This document shows, piece by piece, positions 8,394 through 17,825 of a stretch of 64,000 bases of DNA (position 1 is its first letter; the number at the start of each line of letters is the position of its first letter). The stretch covers positions 37,495-101,494 of the forward strand of contig LYSW01000002.1 in NCBI GenBank assembly GCA_001657295.1, written 5' to 3'. Made by a program: the position numbers and the translations under genes. Source of the stretch: Oceanicaulis sp. BBD 1991-10. GTDB lineage: Bacteria; Pseudomonadota; Alphaproteobacteria; Caulobacterales; Maricaulaceae. Under the pieces are notes generated by a model. It saw nothing but the letters and a program-made list of their open reading frames with translations. It had not been told where the DNA came from and did no database searches.

Positions 8394-8987
8394 CTAGAAC
8401 GGGTTGGGCGATCGTCCCTCGATGGCGATCATGCAGGTGACCGCCAGATAAGGCGTGCGAACATCGACGGACTCGAAATGGGGCGTGACTGCAGGGTCCA
8501 TTCTAAACACCCCGCCGCGAGGGTGCGCCGAATGGCGCGCCGCCAGGACTTCGACCCCGCCGCCGTCCTCGGCGCGCTGGGCTTGCGTCGTGGCGAATTC
8601 AAGTTGCGGAAGACGCGCCGGGACGTGTTGTTGCTGCAGATGCACCGAGACGGACCCGCCTCGCTCGCCAAGGCCATAATTGGGCAGGCCCGCGCCGCGG
8701 CCCGCTCCGATGAGCACGCGGCCTTGGGCGTCCGGCAAGTAGACTAAGCTGCCCCGTCCAACTCCCGGCGGATTATATCGATCGCGCAATATGTCGAGTA
8801 ATTCCGGATTGGCCTGTGCGTCCAGACCTCGTCCGTCGCACTTCGCCCATCCATCGGGCACGCGGGTTCCTGCGAAGAACCGGATTTCGCCCAGATATGG
8901 TCCGGCGTCAGCGGCGTCTTGCGTCGCTGTTTCGCTCCCGGCCACCAGCGCCAGCACGACAGCGCCCAAGCTTATTGCGTGCTTCAT
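8394..8987 (-). CDS. Secreted tail-collar-domain protein
   Basis: 197 residues from the ATG at 8987 (GGGAG upstream); a GTG seven codons earlier is less likely. Residues 1-20 form a signal peptide. The mature protein resembles phage tail-collar (microcystin-dependent MdpB-like) proteins: GEIRFFAGTRVPDGWAKCDG at about 33-52, then LPDAQGRVLIGAGRG, and a C-terminal PYLAVTCMIAIEG. In that family the collar domain sits at fibre bases, but many free-standing bacterial copies exist with unknown roles. No phage genes surround it, so I read it as a domesticated secreted protein, not a prophage remnant. Confidence 0.75.
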   Translation of the reverse strand: MKHAISLGAVVLALVAGSETATQDAADAGPYLGEIRFFAGTRVPDGWAKCDGRGLDAQANPELLDILRDRYNPPGVGRGSLVYLPDAQGRVLIGAGRGAGLPNYGLGERGGSVSVHLQQQHVPARLPQLEFATTQAQRAEDGGGVEVLAARHSAHPRGGVFRMDPAVTPHFESVDVRTPYLAVTCMIAIEGRSPNPF

Positions 8988-9072
8988 ACCACTGCTCCCT
9001 TGGTTCACCTTGCTCGGCCGGACAAGGCCGAGTCATCAACGCTAGTGCACCTTGAGGCGGTATGAAATTCGT

Positions 9073-10767
9073 TTATGCGAACAAGGCTTCCTGTCGCCGC
9101 ACGACTCTTCCGTGCTGGAGTTCGACGACTTCGCTGGCGCGCTCCAGAAGCGCGGCGCGGTGAGTGACCATCAGGACCGAGCGGCGCTCGTCCGCGTCCA
9201 GCCAGGCGTCAAGCGCGTCCAGGAAGTCGGCTTCCGTATCCGCGTCCAGACCCTCGGTCGGTTCGTCCAGCAGGAGGATGGGGGCGTCTTTCAAAAACGC
9301 CCGCGCCAAGGCCAGACGGCGCGCCTGGCCGCCGGAGACGAGGGCCCCATCCTCCCCGATCCAGGTGGCCAGGCCCTCGGGCATCGCGCGCACGAAGTCG
9401 GCGGCCTTGGCGCGCTCCAAGGCGTTCCACAGCGCGTCTTCCTCGGCCTCGGGATCAGCGATCCATAAATTGGCGCGAATGGTGGTCGACAACAGCTCGG
9501 CGCGCTGATCGACCAGGGCGAAGCGCTCGCGGACATGGGCGGGCAGGTGACGCTCCACCGGCGAGCCGCCGAGCAGAATTTCGCCGAACTGCGGTGCGTA
9601 AAATCGCATCAAAAGCTTGATCAGGCTGGATTTGCCCGATCCCGACGCCCCGACCAGCGCGAGGCGGGCGCCTTCGGGAAGGCTCAGGGAGACATTGTCG
9701 AGCGCCGGCGTGTCGGCGCCGGGATAGCTGAAGCTGACATTGCGCAGCTCCACCGCCCAGCCCGGCTTGAGCTCCTCGACGGCGTCCGGGGCGGCGACCA
9801 GCGGCGCCATCGTGTCCAGTTCGCGCAAGCGCTTGGCGGCTTCGGCGGTGCGCCCGAACAATTCACCGGCCTGGACCAGGGGCGCGGCGCCCTCAAACAG
9901 TGCAAAGGCGATGAAGCCGGCCAGGGCCGCCAGGGCGGCGGGCGCGCCGGCCGCGGCGGCGGAACCGAAACCGATGACGAAGGTGGCCGGCCCGGCCAGC
10001 GCCAGGATGGCGGTGTTGAACACGCTGGTGTCGGCCAGCTGACGCTGGGCTTTCACCCAGTCCTGGCTGGAGGCGTCAAGCCGGTCGATGATCCGCGTAT
10101 GGGCGCCGTAGGCTTTCAGCTCGGCCAGGCCTGCGGCGAGATCGCCGGCCTCCGCGCGGGCGTCGGCGGCGTGGGTCACGACCGCCTTTCCCGGCGCCTG
10201 GCCGGTGCGGGCGGCGAGAATCGGCAGACCGAAGCTCGCCAGCAGGAACGCGCCCAACACGCCGGGCAGCGCGGCGGGTGCGAACAGGGCGAGCAGGATG
10301 GCGGCGAACACCGCGCCGAGCAGGGCCGCGACCAATGGCGTGAACAGGCGCAGATAAAGATTGTCGAGCGCATCGACATCCTGGGTGACGCGCGCCAGCA
10401 CGTCGCCGCTGCGAAGGCTGGACAAGCGGCCCGGCGCCAGGGGCGCGGCGATGTCGAAGACCCATAATCGCAAGCGCGCGAGGACCCGGAAGGTCGCTGA
10501 ATGCGTGACCAGCCGCTCGGCGTAGCGCGCTGCGGTCCGGCCCATCGCAAAGCCCCGGACCCCGCCGGAGGCGAACATATAGTTGAACACCGCGCCCAGG
10601 CCCGAGAGGCCGGCCACGGCGGCGGCGGTGATGAACCAGCCGGACAGCGACAACAGCCCGATGCCGGCGAGCAGCGTCAGCGCCGCAAGCGCCGCGCCCA
10701 GCCGCATCAGCCAGCGGTCGGGATGGGCGAGCTTGAGAAAGAAGCCAAGATCTTTCAGCGCCTTCAT
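9073..10767 (-). CDS. cydC: ABC transporter CydC (cytochrome bd assembly)
   Basis: 564 residues. The N-terminal half has six membrane segments (about 20-300). The C-terminal nucleotide-binding domain has Walker A GASGSGKSS (about 371-379), signature VSGGQARR, and Walker B LLLDEPT. With CydD it forms a heterodimeric inner-membrane exporter of glutathione/cysteine that binds haem and is required to assemble cytochrome bd. Its ATG at 10767 overlaps the cydD stop by four bases (ATGA). It sits beside cydABX, which fixes the assignment within the large ABC family. Confidence 0.93.
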   Translation of the reverse strand: MKALKDLGFFLKLAHPDRWLMRLGAALAALTLLAGIGLLSLSGWFITAAAVAGLSGLGAVFNYMFASGGVRGFAMGRTAARYAERLVTHSATFRVLARLRLWVFDIAAPLAPGRLSSLRSGDVLARVTQDVDALDNLYLRLFTPLVAALLGAVFAAILLALFAPAALPGVLGAFLLASFGLPILAARTGQAPGKAVVTHAADARAEAGDLAAGLAELKAYGAHTRIIDRLDASSQDWVKAQRQLADTSVFNTAILALAGPATFVIGFGSAAAAGAPAALAALAGFIAFALFEGAAPLVQAGELFGRTAEAAKRLRELDTMAPLVAAPDAVEELKPGWAVELRNVSFSYPGADTPALDNVSLSLPEGARLALVGASGSGKSSLIKLLMRFYAPQFGEILLGGSPVERHLPAHVRERFALVDQRAELLSTTIRANLWIADPEAEEDALWNALERAKAADFVRAMPEGLATWIGEDGALVSGGQARRLALARAFLKDAPILLLDEPTEGLDADTEADFLDALDAWLDADERRSVLMVTHRAALLERASEVVELQHGRVVRRQEALFA

Positions 10768-12437
10768 GCGGCGCCTCCCAGTTCCACGACCGCGTCGCAG
10801 CGCAGACGCACGGCCGGGCTGTGCGTGGCGATCATCACGGTGCGCCCTTTGGCGGCGCGGGTCAGCGCGTCCAGGAAGCGCGCTTCAGCCTCGCCGTCGA
10901 GATGGGCGGTGGGCTCATCAAGCAGCAGGAGCTTCATGTCGACCGCCAGCGCCCGGGCCAACGCGACGCGCTGGGCTTGACCGCCGGACAGGCCATGCCC
11001 GCGCTCGCCGAGCTGCGTGTCGAGGCCGTCGGGCAGGCTGGCCGCGAACTCCATGACGCCCGCCGCGTCCGCCGCCATCTGAACCTGATCATCGCTGATG
11101 TCCGGGTCGAACACGGCGATGTTGTCGCGGATGGTGCCGTGGAAGACGCGCGGCTTCTGACCGATCCAGGCGGCCGACCCGATCAGGGGGCCGGCGATCG
11201 GGGCGTCGTTGATCCAGATTACGCCTTCGGTCAGCGGGGCATAGCCCAAAAGCAGCTTCAGCGCGGTCGATTTGCCGGCGCCGGATGCTCCCCACAGGGC
11301 CGTGATCTCGCCCGCCTTCGCAGTGAAGCCGGCCGCCGCCAGACCCCGGCGGCCGTCCGGATAGACGGCGCCCGCCCGTTCGAAGCGGATGTCCGGCGCA
11401 GCCGTCAGCCTGGGCGACGGCGTCGCCATCGCCTGGTCTTCATCGGGGAAGAAATCCGCGATCGCCTCCGCCCCGGCCTCCGCGTCGGCCTTGTCGTGGT
11501 ACGCGGCCGACAGACGGCGGAGCGGCAGATAGTATTCAGGCGCGAGAAGCAGCAGGAAGAGCCCGCTTTGCAGGCCCAGCGTCTCGCCGGGATCAAAGGG
11601 CAGCTCGCCCAGCAGCGAGAAGCCGACATAGACGGCGGCCCCGGCCACTGCGACGGCGGCGAAGAATTCCAGCACGGCGGAGGAGAGGAAGGCCAGGCGC
11701 AACACCTTCATGGTGCGCGCCCGGAAATCCTCCGAGGCGCTGTAAAGACCGGCGCGCTCAATGGCGATGGCGTCAAAGGCGTTGAGCGTCTCCAGCGCCT
11801 GCAGCCGGTCATTGAACCGGCCGGCCAGACGGGCGAGCACGCTCATCTGCTGCTTGGCCGCGGCGGAGGCGCCGGCGCCCACCAGCGCCATGAATATGAT
11901 CAAGGCCGGCACGGTCGCGAGGAATATCATTCCCACGACCCAGGACTGGGTGAAGGCGGCGATCAGGATCACCAGCGGACCCAGAGCCACAACCGGCAGC
12001 AAGGGCCGGTAGCGTCCGAAATACCCGTCCAGCTTCTCCACCGCATCGATCAGCGCTGAGGCGGTCTGGCCGGACGGCGTGCGTTCGGCGAAGGACGGGC
12101 CGCGCTCGGCCAGCGCCTCGGCGGCTTCGCGGCGGACATGGGCGCGCACGCTTGCGGACGCTTCAAAGCTGGCGCGCGCCTCGCCCGCCTGCAGGCCGGC
12201 GCGGATCAGCGCGCAGACCAGCGCCAGGACAAGCCCGGAGCCGATCGCGTCGCCTGCGACCAATGCGCTCACGGCGCTCGCGGCGCCCCAGGCGAACCCG
12301 ATGAAGGCGAGATGATGCATCACCCCGAACACGGCCGCGCGCAGCTCATGGGGCGCGCTGATCCGCGTCCATGCTTTCAACAGCTTGGCGGGGTCGGCCG
12401 AGGCTTCGGCGGCGGCGATCTCGGCCGGTGCGGTCAT
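10764..12437 (-). CDS. cydD: ABC transporter CydD (cytochrome bd assembly)
   Basis: About 557 residues from the ATG at 12437; a GTG five codons upstream (12452) is also possible and neither has a clear ribosome binding site. Membrane half about 30-310. ATPase half has Walker A GASGAGKST, signature GLSGGQAQR, and Walker B LLLDEPTAHLD. It is the partner of CydC. It is divergent from cydA across a 161-bp intergenic region, so the two halves of the oxidase locus may share a control region. I looked there for an FNR-type TTGAT-N4-ATCAA site and saw none. Confidence 0.93.
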   Translation of the reverse strand: MTAPAEIAAAEASADPAKLLKAWTRISAPHELRAAVFGVMHHLAFIGFAWGAASAVSALVAGDAIGSGLVLALVCALIRAGLQAGEARASFEASASVRAHVRREAAEALAERGPSFAERTPSGQTASALIDAVEKLDGYFGRYRPLLPVVALGPLVILIAAFTQSWVVGMIFLATVPALIIFMALVGAGASAAAKQQMSVLARLAGRFNDRLQALETLNAFDAIAIERAGLYSASEDFRARTMKVLRLAFLSSAVLEFFAAVAVAGAAVYVGFSLLGELPFDPGETLGLQSGLFLLLLAPEYYLPLRRLSAAYHDKADAEAGAEAIADFFPDEDQAMATPSPRLTAAPDIRFERAGAVYPDGRRGLAAAGFTAKAGEITALWGASGAGKSTALKLLLGYAPLTEGVIWINDAPIAGPLIGSAAWIGQKPRVFHGTIRDNIAVFDPDISDDQVQMAADAAGVMEFAASLPDGLDTQLGERGHGLSGGQAQRVALARALAVDMKLLLLDEPTAHLDGEAEARFLDALTRAAKGRTVMIATHSPAVRLRCDAVVELGGAA

Positions 12438-12598
12438 GGATTTTGAATACACGGGCTTAAGCGACCTTGGTCTGCGGCGCCTCGTCCCATGCGACAGCTT
12501 GCGGAGGTCTCACCGCAAAGCTGGGGGTGCATAGAAACGCCAAAGGCCGCATTGCAAATAGGGGATTTGTGCGGCCGAGAGGGAATACGGAGGCCTTC

Positions 12599-14176
12599 AT
12601 GGTCGATATGGACGTCGTGGACCTGTCGCGTTGGCAATTTGCGCTGACCGCCATGTACCACTTCCTTTTCGTCCCGCTCACGCTGGGCCTGGCCTTCATG
12701 CTCGCCATCATGGAGAGCGTCTACGTCATGACCGGCCGTCAGGTCTGGCGCGACATGACCAAATTCTGGGGCGCGCTGTTCGGCGTGAACTTCGTGCTCG
12801 GCGTATCTACAGGGATTACGATGGAATTCCAGTTCGGCATGAACTGGAGCTATTACTCGCACTATGTCGGCGACGTGTTCGGCGCGCCGCTGGCGATCGA
12901 AGGCCTGATGGCGTTTTTCCTGGAAGCCACGCTGGTCGGCCTGTTCTTCTTCGGCTGGGACCGGATGAGCAAGCTGGGCCATCTGGCCGCCACCTGGCTG
13001 ATGGCGCTGGGCACCAATCTGTCCGCCCTGTGGATCCTGATCGCCAACGGCTGGATGCAAAATCCGGTGGGCTCGGAATTCAATCCAGAGACCATGCGCA
13101 TGGAGGTCACGGACTTCGCCGCCGTGCTGTTCAATCCGGTCGCCCAGGCCAAATTCGTCCATACGGTCTCCGCCGGCTACGTCACCGGCGCGCTTTTTGT
13201 CTTAGCGGTCTCCGCCTTCTTCCTCCTGAGCCGGCGCTATACCGGTTTCGCCAAGCGCTCGATGACGGTCGCCAGCGCCTTCGGTCTGGCCGGCGCTTTA
13301 TCGGTGGTCGTTCTGGGCGACGAGAGCGGCTATGCGCTCACCGACAATCAGAAAATGAAACTCGCCGCGCTTGAAGCCATGTGGGAGACCCATGAGGCGC
13401 CGGCGCCGCTGACCCTGATCGGGTTTCCCAACGAGGAAACGCGCGAGACCGAAAACGCCATCGACGTGCCCTGGGTGCTGGGCCTGATCGCCACGCGCAG
13501 CTTTGATCAGGAGGTGCAAGGCATCCTGCCGCTGGTCGCCATTGCGGAGACGCGGGTGGAGAACGGGCTCGGCGCCTATGACGCGCTGGAGCGATTGCGC
13601 GCGAACCCGGACGATGTCGAGGCGCGCGGCCAGTTCGAGCTGAGCAAGCGCGATCTGGGCTATGCTCTGCTGCTCACCCGCTATGTCGAGGATCCGCGCG
13701 AGGCGACGCCGGAGCAAATCTCCCAGGCCGCCTGGGACACCGTGCCCGACGTCTCCATGATGTTCTGGAGCTTCCGCATCATGGCGGGGCTGGGCTTTTA
13801 TTTCATCTTGCTGTTCGGGATCGCTTTCGTCCTGTCCTCCCTGCGCAAGCATGAAACGCGCTGGTTCCTGAGGCTGGCCTTGCTGTCCTTGCCGCTGCCC
13901 TGGATCGCGGCCGAGCTGGGCTGGATTCTGGCCGAGGTGGGCCGCCAGCCCTGGATCATCGAGGGCGTCCTGCCGACCTTCCTGGGAGTCTCCAGCCTCA
14001 ACGCCGAGCAGATCATCCTGACCATGGTCGGTTTCACCGTGCTCTACGGCGCCCTGGCCATCGTGGAGATCAGTCTGATGGTCCATCTGATCCGCAAGGG
14101 TCCCTATCCCGAAGACGAAGGCCGGCCGGCGCCCGAGCCGCGCCCGGGCGGTCTTGAACCCGTCCCGGCCGAGTAG
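12599..14176 (+). CDS. cydA: Cytochrome bd ubiquinol oxidase subunit I
   Basis: 525 residues. The ATG at 12599 is preceded by GGAGG; a long in-frame extension upstream crosses the promoter region and is rejected. Haem ligand candidates are visible: His21 in MYHFLFVPLTLG, a His in AKFVHTVSAG, and a Met in SFRIMAGLG. The GWxxxEvGRQPW motif is present near residue 440. The quinol loop (about 245-380) is long, as in the E. coli-type enzyme, not the short-loop CIO form. It works in the inner membrane as the high-affinity quinol:O2 oxidase with CydB and CydX. Confidence 0.96.
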   Translation: MVDMDVVDLSRWQFALTAMYHFLFVPLTLGLAFMLAIMESVYVMTGRQVWRDMTKFWGALFGVNFVLGVSTGITMEFQFGMNWSYYSHYVGDVFGAPLAIEGLMAFFLEATLVGLFFFGWDRMSKLGHLAATWLMALGTNLSALWILIANGWMQNPVGSEFNPETMRMEVTDFAAVLFNPVAQAKFVHTVSAGYVTGALFVLAVSAFFLLSRRYTGFAKRSMTVASAFGLAGALSVVVLGDESGYALTDNQKMKLAALEAMWETHEAPAPLTLIGFPNEETRETENAIDVPWVLGLIATRSFDQEVQGILPLVAIAETRVENGLGAYDALERLRANPDDVEARGQFELSKRDLGYALLLTRYVEDPREATPEQISQAAWDTVPDVSMMFWSFRIMAGLGFYFILLFGIAFVLSSLRKHETRWFLRLALLSLPLPWIAAELGWILAEVGRQPWIIEGVLPTFLGVSSLNAEQIILTMVGFTVLYGALAIVEISLMVHLIRKGPYPEDEGRPAPEPRPGGLEPVPAE

Positions 14177-14187
14177 GAGCAAGACTT

Positions 14188-15330
14188 ATGGAAATCCCTC
14201 TCTCCTACGAAATGCTGCGGGTGATCTGGTGGGGCCTTCTGGGCGTCCTGCTGATCGGCTTCGCGGCCACGGACGGCTTTGACCTGGGCGTGGCGGGGCT
14301 GTTGCCGCTGGTCGCGCGGACCGACACCGAACGCCGGATCGCCATCAATACGGTGGGGCCGACCTGGGAAGGCAATCAGGTCTGGCTGATCCTGGGCGGC
14401 GGCGCCATCTTCGCGGCCTGGCCGCAAGTTTATGCGGTCAGTTTCTCGGCCTTTTACCTGGCGATGTTCGTCGTGCTCGCGGCGCTCATTTTGAGGCCTG
14501 TGGGCTTTAAATACCGGTCCAAGCGCGCCGATCCGCGCTGGCGCTCCTTCTGGGACTATGCGCTGTTTGTCGGCGGCTTCGTGCCGGCGCTGATCTTCGG
14601 CGTGGCGGTCGGCAACGTTCTGGTCGGCGCGCCGTTCCGGATCGACGAAACCATGCGGATTTACTGGGAGGGCCATTTCTTCGGCCTGCTCAACCCCTTC
14701 GCGCTGCTCTGCGGTTTGCTGTCAGTCTCCATGCTGTTTCTTCACGGGGCCACCTGGCTGTCCATGAAGGCGGAACATGGACCGGTGCGCGACCGCGCGC
14801 GGGCGCTCGCCCCGCGCCTGGCGCTGGCCTCCATGGCGCTGTTCGCCATTGGCGGCGTCTGGATCGCGTTCGCCGACTTCGGATATGTCGCCAGCGCCGT
14901 CGACCCGGCGGGGCCGTCCAATCCCTTGCTGACCGAAACCGTGCGCGAGGGCGGCGCCTGGCTGAACAATTACGCCGCCCATCCCTGGATGATGGCCGCG
15001 CCGGCGCTGGGCTTCGGCGGCGCGCTGGCGGCGATGCTGGGGCTTCGGATCAATTCGGAGAGCCTGGCCTTCCTGGGCTCGAAGCTGTCGGTGGTGGGGA
15101 TCATCTCGACCGTGGGTCTGTCCATGTTCCCCTTCATCCTGCCCTCCAGCATCGATCCGGCCTCCAGCCTGACCGTGTGGAACAGCTCTTCGAGCCAGAC
15201 CACGCTCTTCATCATGCTGGTCACCACGGTGATTTTCCTGCCCATCGTGCTCGCCTACACCGCCTGGGCGTTCAAGGTGATGTGGGGCCGCGTCACCGCC
15301 GATCAGGTCCAGTCCGGCGATTATTACTGA
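14188..15330 (+). CDS. cydB: Cytochrome bd ubiquinol oxidase subunit II
   Basis: 380 residues with eight or nine membrane segments. Early motifs FAATDGFDLGVAGLLP and TVGPTWEGNQVWLI are characteristic of CydB. It forms the heterodimeric core with CydA. The ATG at 14188 follows the cydA stop by 11 bases, with GGAGC upstream, and the gene is followed after 12 bases by cydX. Confidence 0.96.
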   Translation: MEIPLSYEMLRVIWWGLLGVLLIGFAATDGFDLGVAGLLPLVARTDTERRIAINTVGPTWEGNQVWLILGGGAIFAAWPQVYAVSFSAFYLAMFVVLAALILRPVGFKYRSKRADPRWRSFWDYALFVGGFVPALIFGVAVGNVLVGAPFRIDETMRIYWEGHFFGLLNPFALLCGLLSVSMLFLHGATWLSMKAEHGPVRDRARALAPRLALASMALFAIGGVWIAFADFGYVASAVDPAGPSNPLLTETVREGGAWLNNYAAHPWMMAAPALGFGGALAAMLGLRINSESLAFLGSKLSVVGIISTVGLSMFPFILPSSIDPASSLTVWNSSSSQTTLFIMLVTTVIFLPIVLAYTAWAFKVMWGRVTADQVQSGDYY

Positions 15331-15342
15331 GGAGACTGAGCA

Positions 15343-15468
15343 ATGTGGTATTTCGCCTGGATCCTCGGCCTGGGACTGGCCTGCGCCTTCGCGATCCTCA
15401 ACGCCATGTGGCATGAGTTGTCGCTGGCCGAAGAAGGCGATGACGGCAGCTCGTATGAAGCCTGGTGA
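15343..15468 (+). CDS. cydX: CydX-type small subunit of cytochrome bd
   Basis: A 41-codon gene 12 bases after cydB, with a GAGGAGACTGAGCA leader before the ATG. The protein starts MWYFAWILGLGLACAFAILN, a single membrane helix with the WYFxWxLG start shared by CydX/CbdX proteins, and has an acidic C-terminal tail (EEGDD). In E. coli, CydX stabilises the haems and is needed for full activity. It is too short for most gene finders. Confidence 0.93.
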   Translation: MWYFAWILGLGLACAFAILNAMWHELSLAEEGDDGSSYEAW

Positions 15469-15641
15469 GGGGCACGCCCCGGCGGCCGTCACACAGGTGA
15501 GCCGTTCGGAAGGTCCGGCACGAAGCTCTGCGAGCTGGCCTTCCTAATCGGTTTGGCGGCGTCGTCGGCGGGCGGAGTCTGATCGGGCTGCGCCGCGAAT
15601 TCGCCGACGCCGCGCCGGCCTTTGGCTAAGCCGTATGGGTC

Positions 15642-15902
15642 TTGCTTCTCAGCGTCGCCATGATGGTTCCGGTCGCCCTCGGACTCCCGAACTTCATGTT
15701 GCGGAAATCCATTGTCACGCTTGGGGGCGCCGGCGCCGTCGGGATCATCGGCAAGCTCGTGAACGGCTTGGTTCTCTGGGGTATCGCGACAGCCATTCAG
15801 AGCATGTGGGGCGGCTTGGTCGGGCATTTGGCCATCCTCATGGCGTTCGGCCGGGTCCTGACCCGACAGATGCGCGCACAGGGGCCTGCCCGGAGCTGCT
15901 GA
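15642..15902 (+). CDS. Possible small membrane protein
   Basis: A frame of up to 86 codons (TTG at 15642, or ATG at 15660) encoding a hydrophobic protein with two or three membrane stretches and a basic C-terminus. Third codon positions are strongly G/C (roughly four in five), clearly more than the opposing minus-strand frame, which supports coding. No good ribosome binding site is visible and the TTG start is weak, so it may be the remnant of a larger gene. Not recognised. It fills the gap between cydX and the acyl-CoA synthetase. Confidence 0.35.
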   Translation: MLLSVAMMVPVALGLPNFMLRKSIVTLGGAGAVGIIGKLVNGLVLWGIATAIQSMWGGLVGHLAILMAFGRVLTRQMRAQGPARSC

Positions 15903-16007
15903 ACAAACTCGCACCTTGACGGTCGGGATTGCTTGACCGGGCGGGCCGGGTCCGTACCTTCCCCTCACACGCGTCGAAACGACGCGGTCGAGGGAGGACA
16001 TGGGGCG

Positions 16008-17825
16008 ATGGGCCTGTTTCAAGCGCTGAAGCGTGAGTGGTTCTACACGACTGAGCTGGCGCGCCTCTTGCGCACGCTGAAGTCGATTTCCGCGGAGTCC
16101 GAAGATCTCACGCCCGATCTTCTCGAACGCAGCGTCGACGCCCATGCCGACCGCATCGCTTTTCAAACCGATGAAGGCGCGGAGATCAGCTACGCCGCCT
16201 TCGACGCCTACGCCAACAAGGTCGCGCACTGGGCCGTGGCCACCGGCATCGAGCCGGGCGATACGGTCGCGCTCTATATGGCGAACCGCTGGGAATATGT
16301 CGCGATCTGGTTCGGCCTGTCGAAAGTCGGCGTGCTCACGGCTCTGGTGAATAATCAGGTCACCGGCAAGGCGCTCGCGCACGGCCTGACGATTTCCGAG
16401 GCCAAGCACGCCGTCGTCGAAGGCGCGCTGGCGGAAGCCTACAAGACGTCCTGTGATCTCGTGGACTGCCAGATCACCGCCTGGGTCACCGACGGCGTGG
16501 TCACCGACATCGCGGGCGCGCAGGATTTCCGCAGCGCGCTGGACGCCGTGTCGGCTGAGCGGCCGGACCGGTCCCGGCGCCAGCATCTGCGCGCCAAGGA
16601 TCCGTGTCTGAAAATGTATACCTCGGGCACCACCGGCCTGCCCAAGGCGGCGATCGTCGCGCATACCCGCGCGCTCTACTATTTGCAGGTGTTCGGCGTG
16701 GCGGCGAAAGCGGCCAAGGAAGACCGCATGATGATGATCCTGCCGATGTATCACGCCACCGGCGGGCTCTGCGGGGTCGGCGCGGCGCTGTCATTCGGCG
16801 GCTGCGTGCTGGTGCGGCGCAAATTCTCCGCGTCGCGCTTCTGGACCGACGCGGTCCAGTCCGGCGCCACGATGTTCATGTATGTCGGCGAGCTGTGCCG
16901 CTTCCTCGTCGCGGCCGAGCCGCATCCGGACGAGAAGAAGCACAAGATCCACACCGCCATCGGCAACGGCCTGCGTCCGGATGTCTGGCCGCGCTTCGTC
17001 GAGCGCTCCGGCATTCCGCGCATCATGGAGTTTTACGGCGCCACTGAAGGCAATGTCGGCCTGCTCAATCTGGACTCCAAGCCGGGCGCCATCGGCCGCG
17101 TGCCGCCGCACCTGTCCAAGCGCTTCAATATCCGGCTGGTGCAGTTCGACACCGAAGCCGAAGAGGTCGTGCGCGGCGCGGACGGCCTGGCCATCGAGTG
17201 CCAGCCGGGCGAAGTCGGCGAAGCGATCGGCGAAATCCGTCCCGAAGACGCGCGCTATCGCTTCGACGGCTACCAGGATGAAGAAGCGACCAAGAAGAAA
17301 ATCCTGCGCGACGTCTTCCAGAAGGGCGATGTGTATTTTCGCACCGGCGACCTGATGAAGCGCGACAAGCAAGGCTATTTCTACTTCGTCGACCGCATCG
17401 GCGACACGTTCCGCTGGAAGTCGGAAAACGTCTCCACCAATGAAGTCGCCGAAGTGCTGGGCGTTCATCCCGGCGTGGTCCAAGCCAATGTCTATGGCGT
17501 GGAGGTGGGCGATTATTCCGGCCGCGCCGGCATGGCGGCGCTGATGATCGAAGGCGACGCGATCGATCTGGCCGCGCTCCACGCCCACATTCACAAAGAG
17601 CTGCCGCATTATGCCCGCCCGCTCTTCCTGCGCGTCCACACCGAAACACCGGAAGAACACACCACCGGCACGTTCAAGCTGAAGAAGACCGATCTGGTCA
17701 GGCAGGGCTGGGATCCGGAAAGCATGTCCGATCCGCTCTATTTCGATGATCCGGAGAGCGGCGGCTATGTCGCGCTGACCCCTGAGATCCGCGCGGCCAT
17801 CCTGTCGGGTAAATTGCGGGTCTGA
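16008..17825 (+). CDS. Long-chain acyl-CoA synthetase (FATP-type)
   Basis: 605 residues. Adenylate-forming enzyme: P-loop-like YTSGTTGLPKAA (about 204-215), FYGATEGN (about 342-349), FRTGDLM, and a C-terminal TGTFKLKK carrying the likely catalytic lysine. The FYGATEGN and GDTFRWKSENVST motifs point to the very-long-chain/fatty-acid-transport-protein branch. It activates fatty acids to acyl-CoA using ATP, at the inner face of the membrane. The start at 16008 has AGGGAGGA upstream and gives the standard N-terminus. The stop overlaps the start of the DUF924 gene by one base (TGATG), so the two are coupled. Confidence 0.9.
   Translation: MGLFQALKREWFYTTELARLLRTLKSISAESEDLTPDLLERSVDAHADRIAFQTDEGAEISYAAFDAYANKVAHWAVATGIEPGDTVALYMANRWEYVAIWFGLSKVGVLTALVNNQVTGKALAHGLTISEAKHAVVEGALAEAYKTSCDLVDCQITAWVTDGVVTDIAGAQDFRSALDAVSAERPDRSRRQHLRAKDPCLKMYTSGTTGLPKAAIVAHTRALYYLQVFGVAAKAAKEDRMMMILPMYHATGGLCGVGAALSFGGCVLVRRKFSASRFWTDAVQSGATMFMYVGELCRFLVAAEPHPDEKKHKIHTAIGNGLRPDVWPRFVERSGIPRIMEFYGATEGNVGLLNLDSKPGAIGRVPPHLSKRFNIRLVQFDTEAEEVVRGADGLAIECQPGEVGEAIGEIRPEDARYRFDGYQDEEATKKKILRDVFQKGDVYFRTGDLMKRDKQGYFYFVDRIGDTFRWKSENVSTNEVAEVLGVHPGVVQANVYGVEVGDYSGRAGMAALMIEGDAIDLAALHAHIHKELPHYARPLFLRVHTETPEEHTTGTFKLKKTDLVRQGWDPESMSDPLYFDDPESGGYVALTPEIRAAILSGKLRV

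Noticed and set aside
8394..8987. Prophage remnant suggested by the tail-collar-like gene
   Set aside because: No other phage genes, integrase or attachment repeats nearby, and the protein has a signal peptide.
9013..9031. Hairpin CTCGGCC/GGCCGAG downstream of cydC as a terminator
   Set aside because: Stem is good but no T-run follows on the minus strand.
12438..12598. FNR-type site (TTGAT-N4-ATCAA) between cydD and cydA
   Set aside because: Searched by eye; no acceptable match.
15489..16754. Open frame of 421 codons on the minus strand
   Set aside because: Antisense to the acyl-CoA synthetase; its C-terminal stretch looks mildly coding, but third positions favour the plus-strand frame at 15642.
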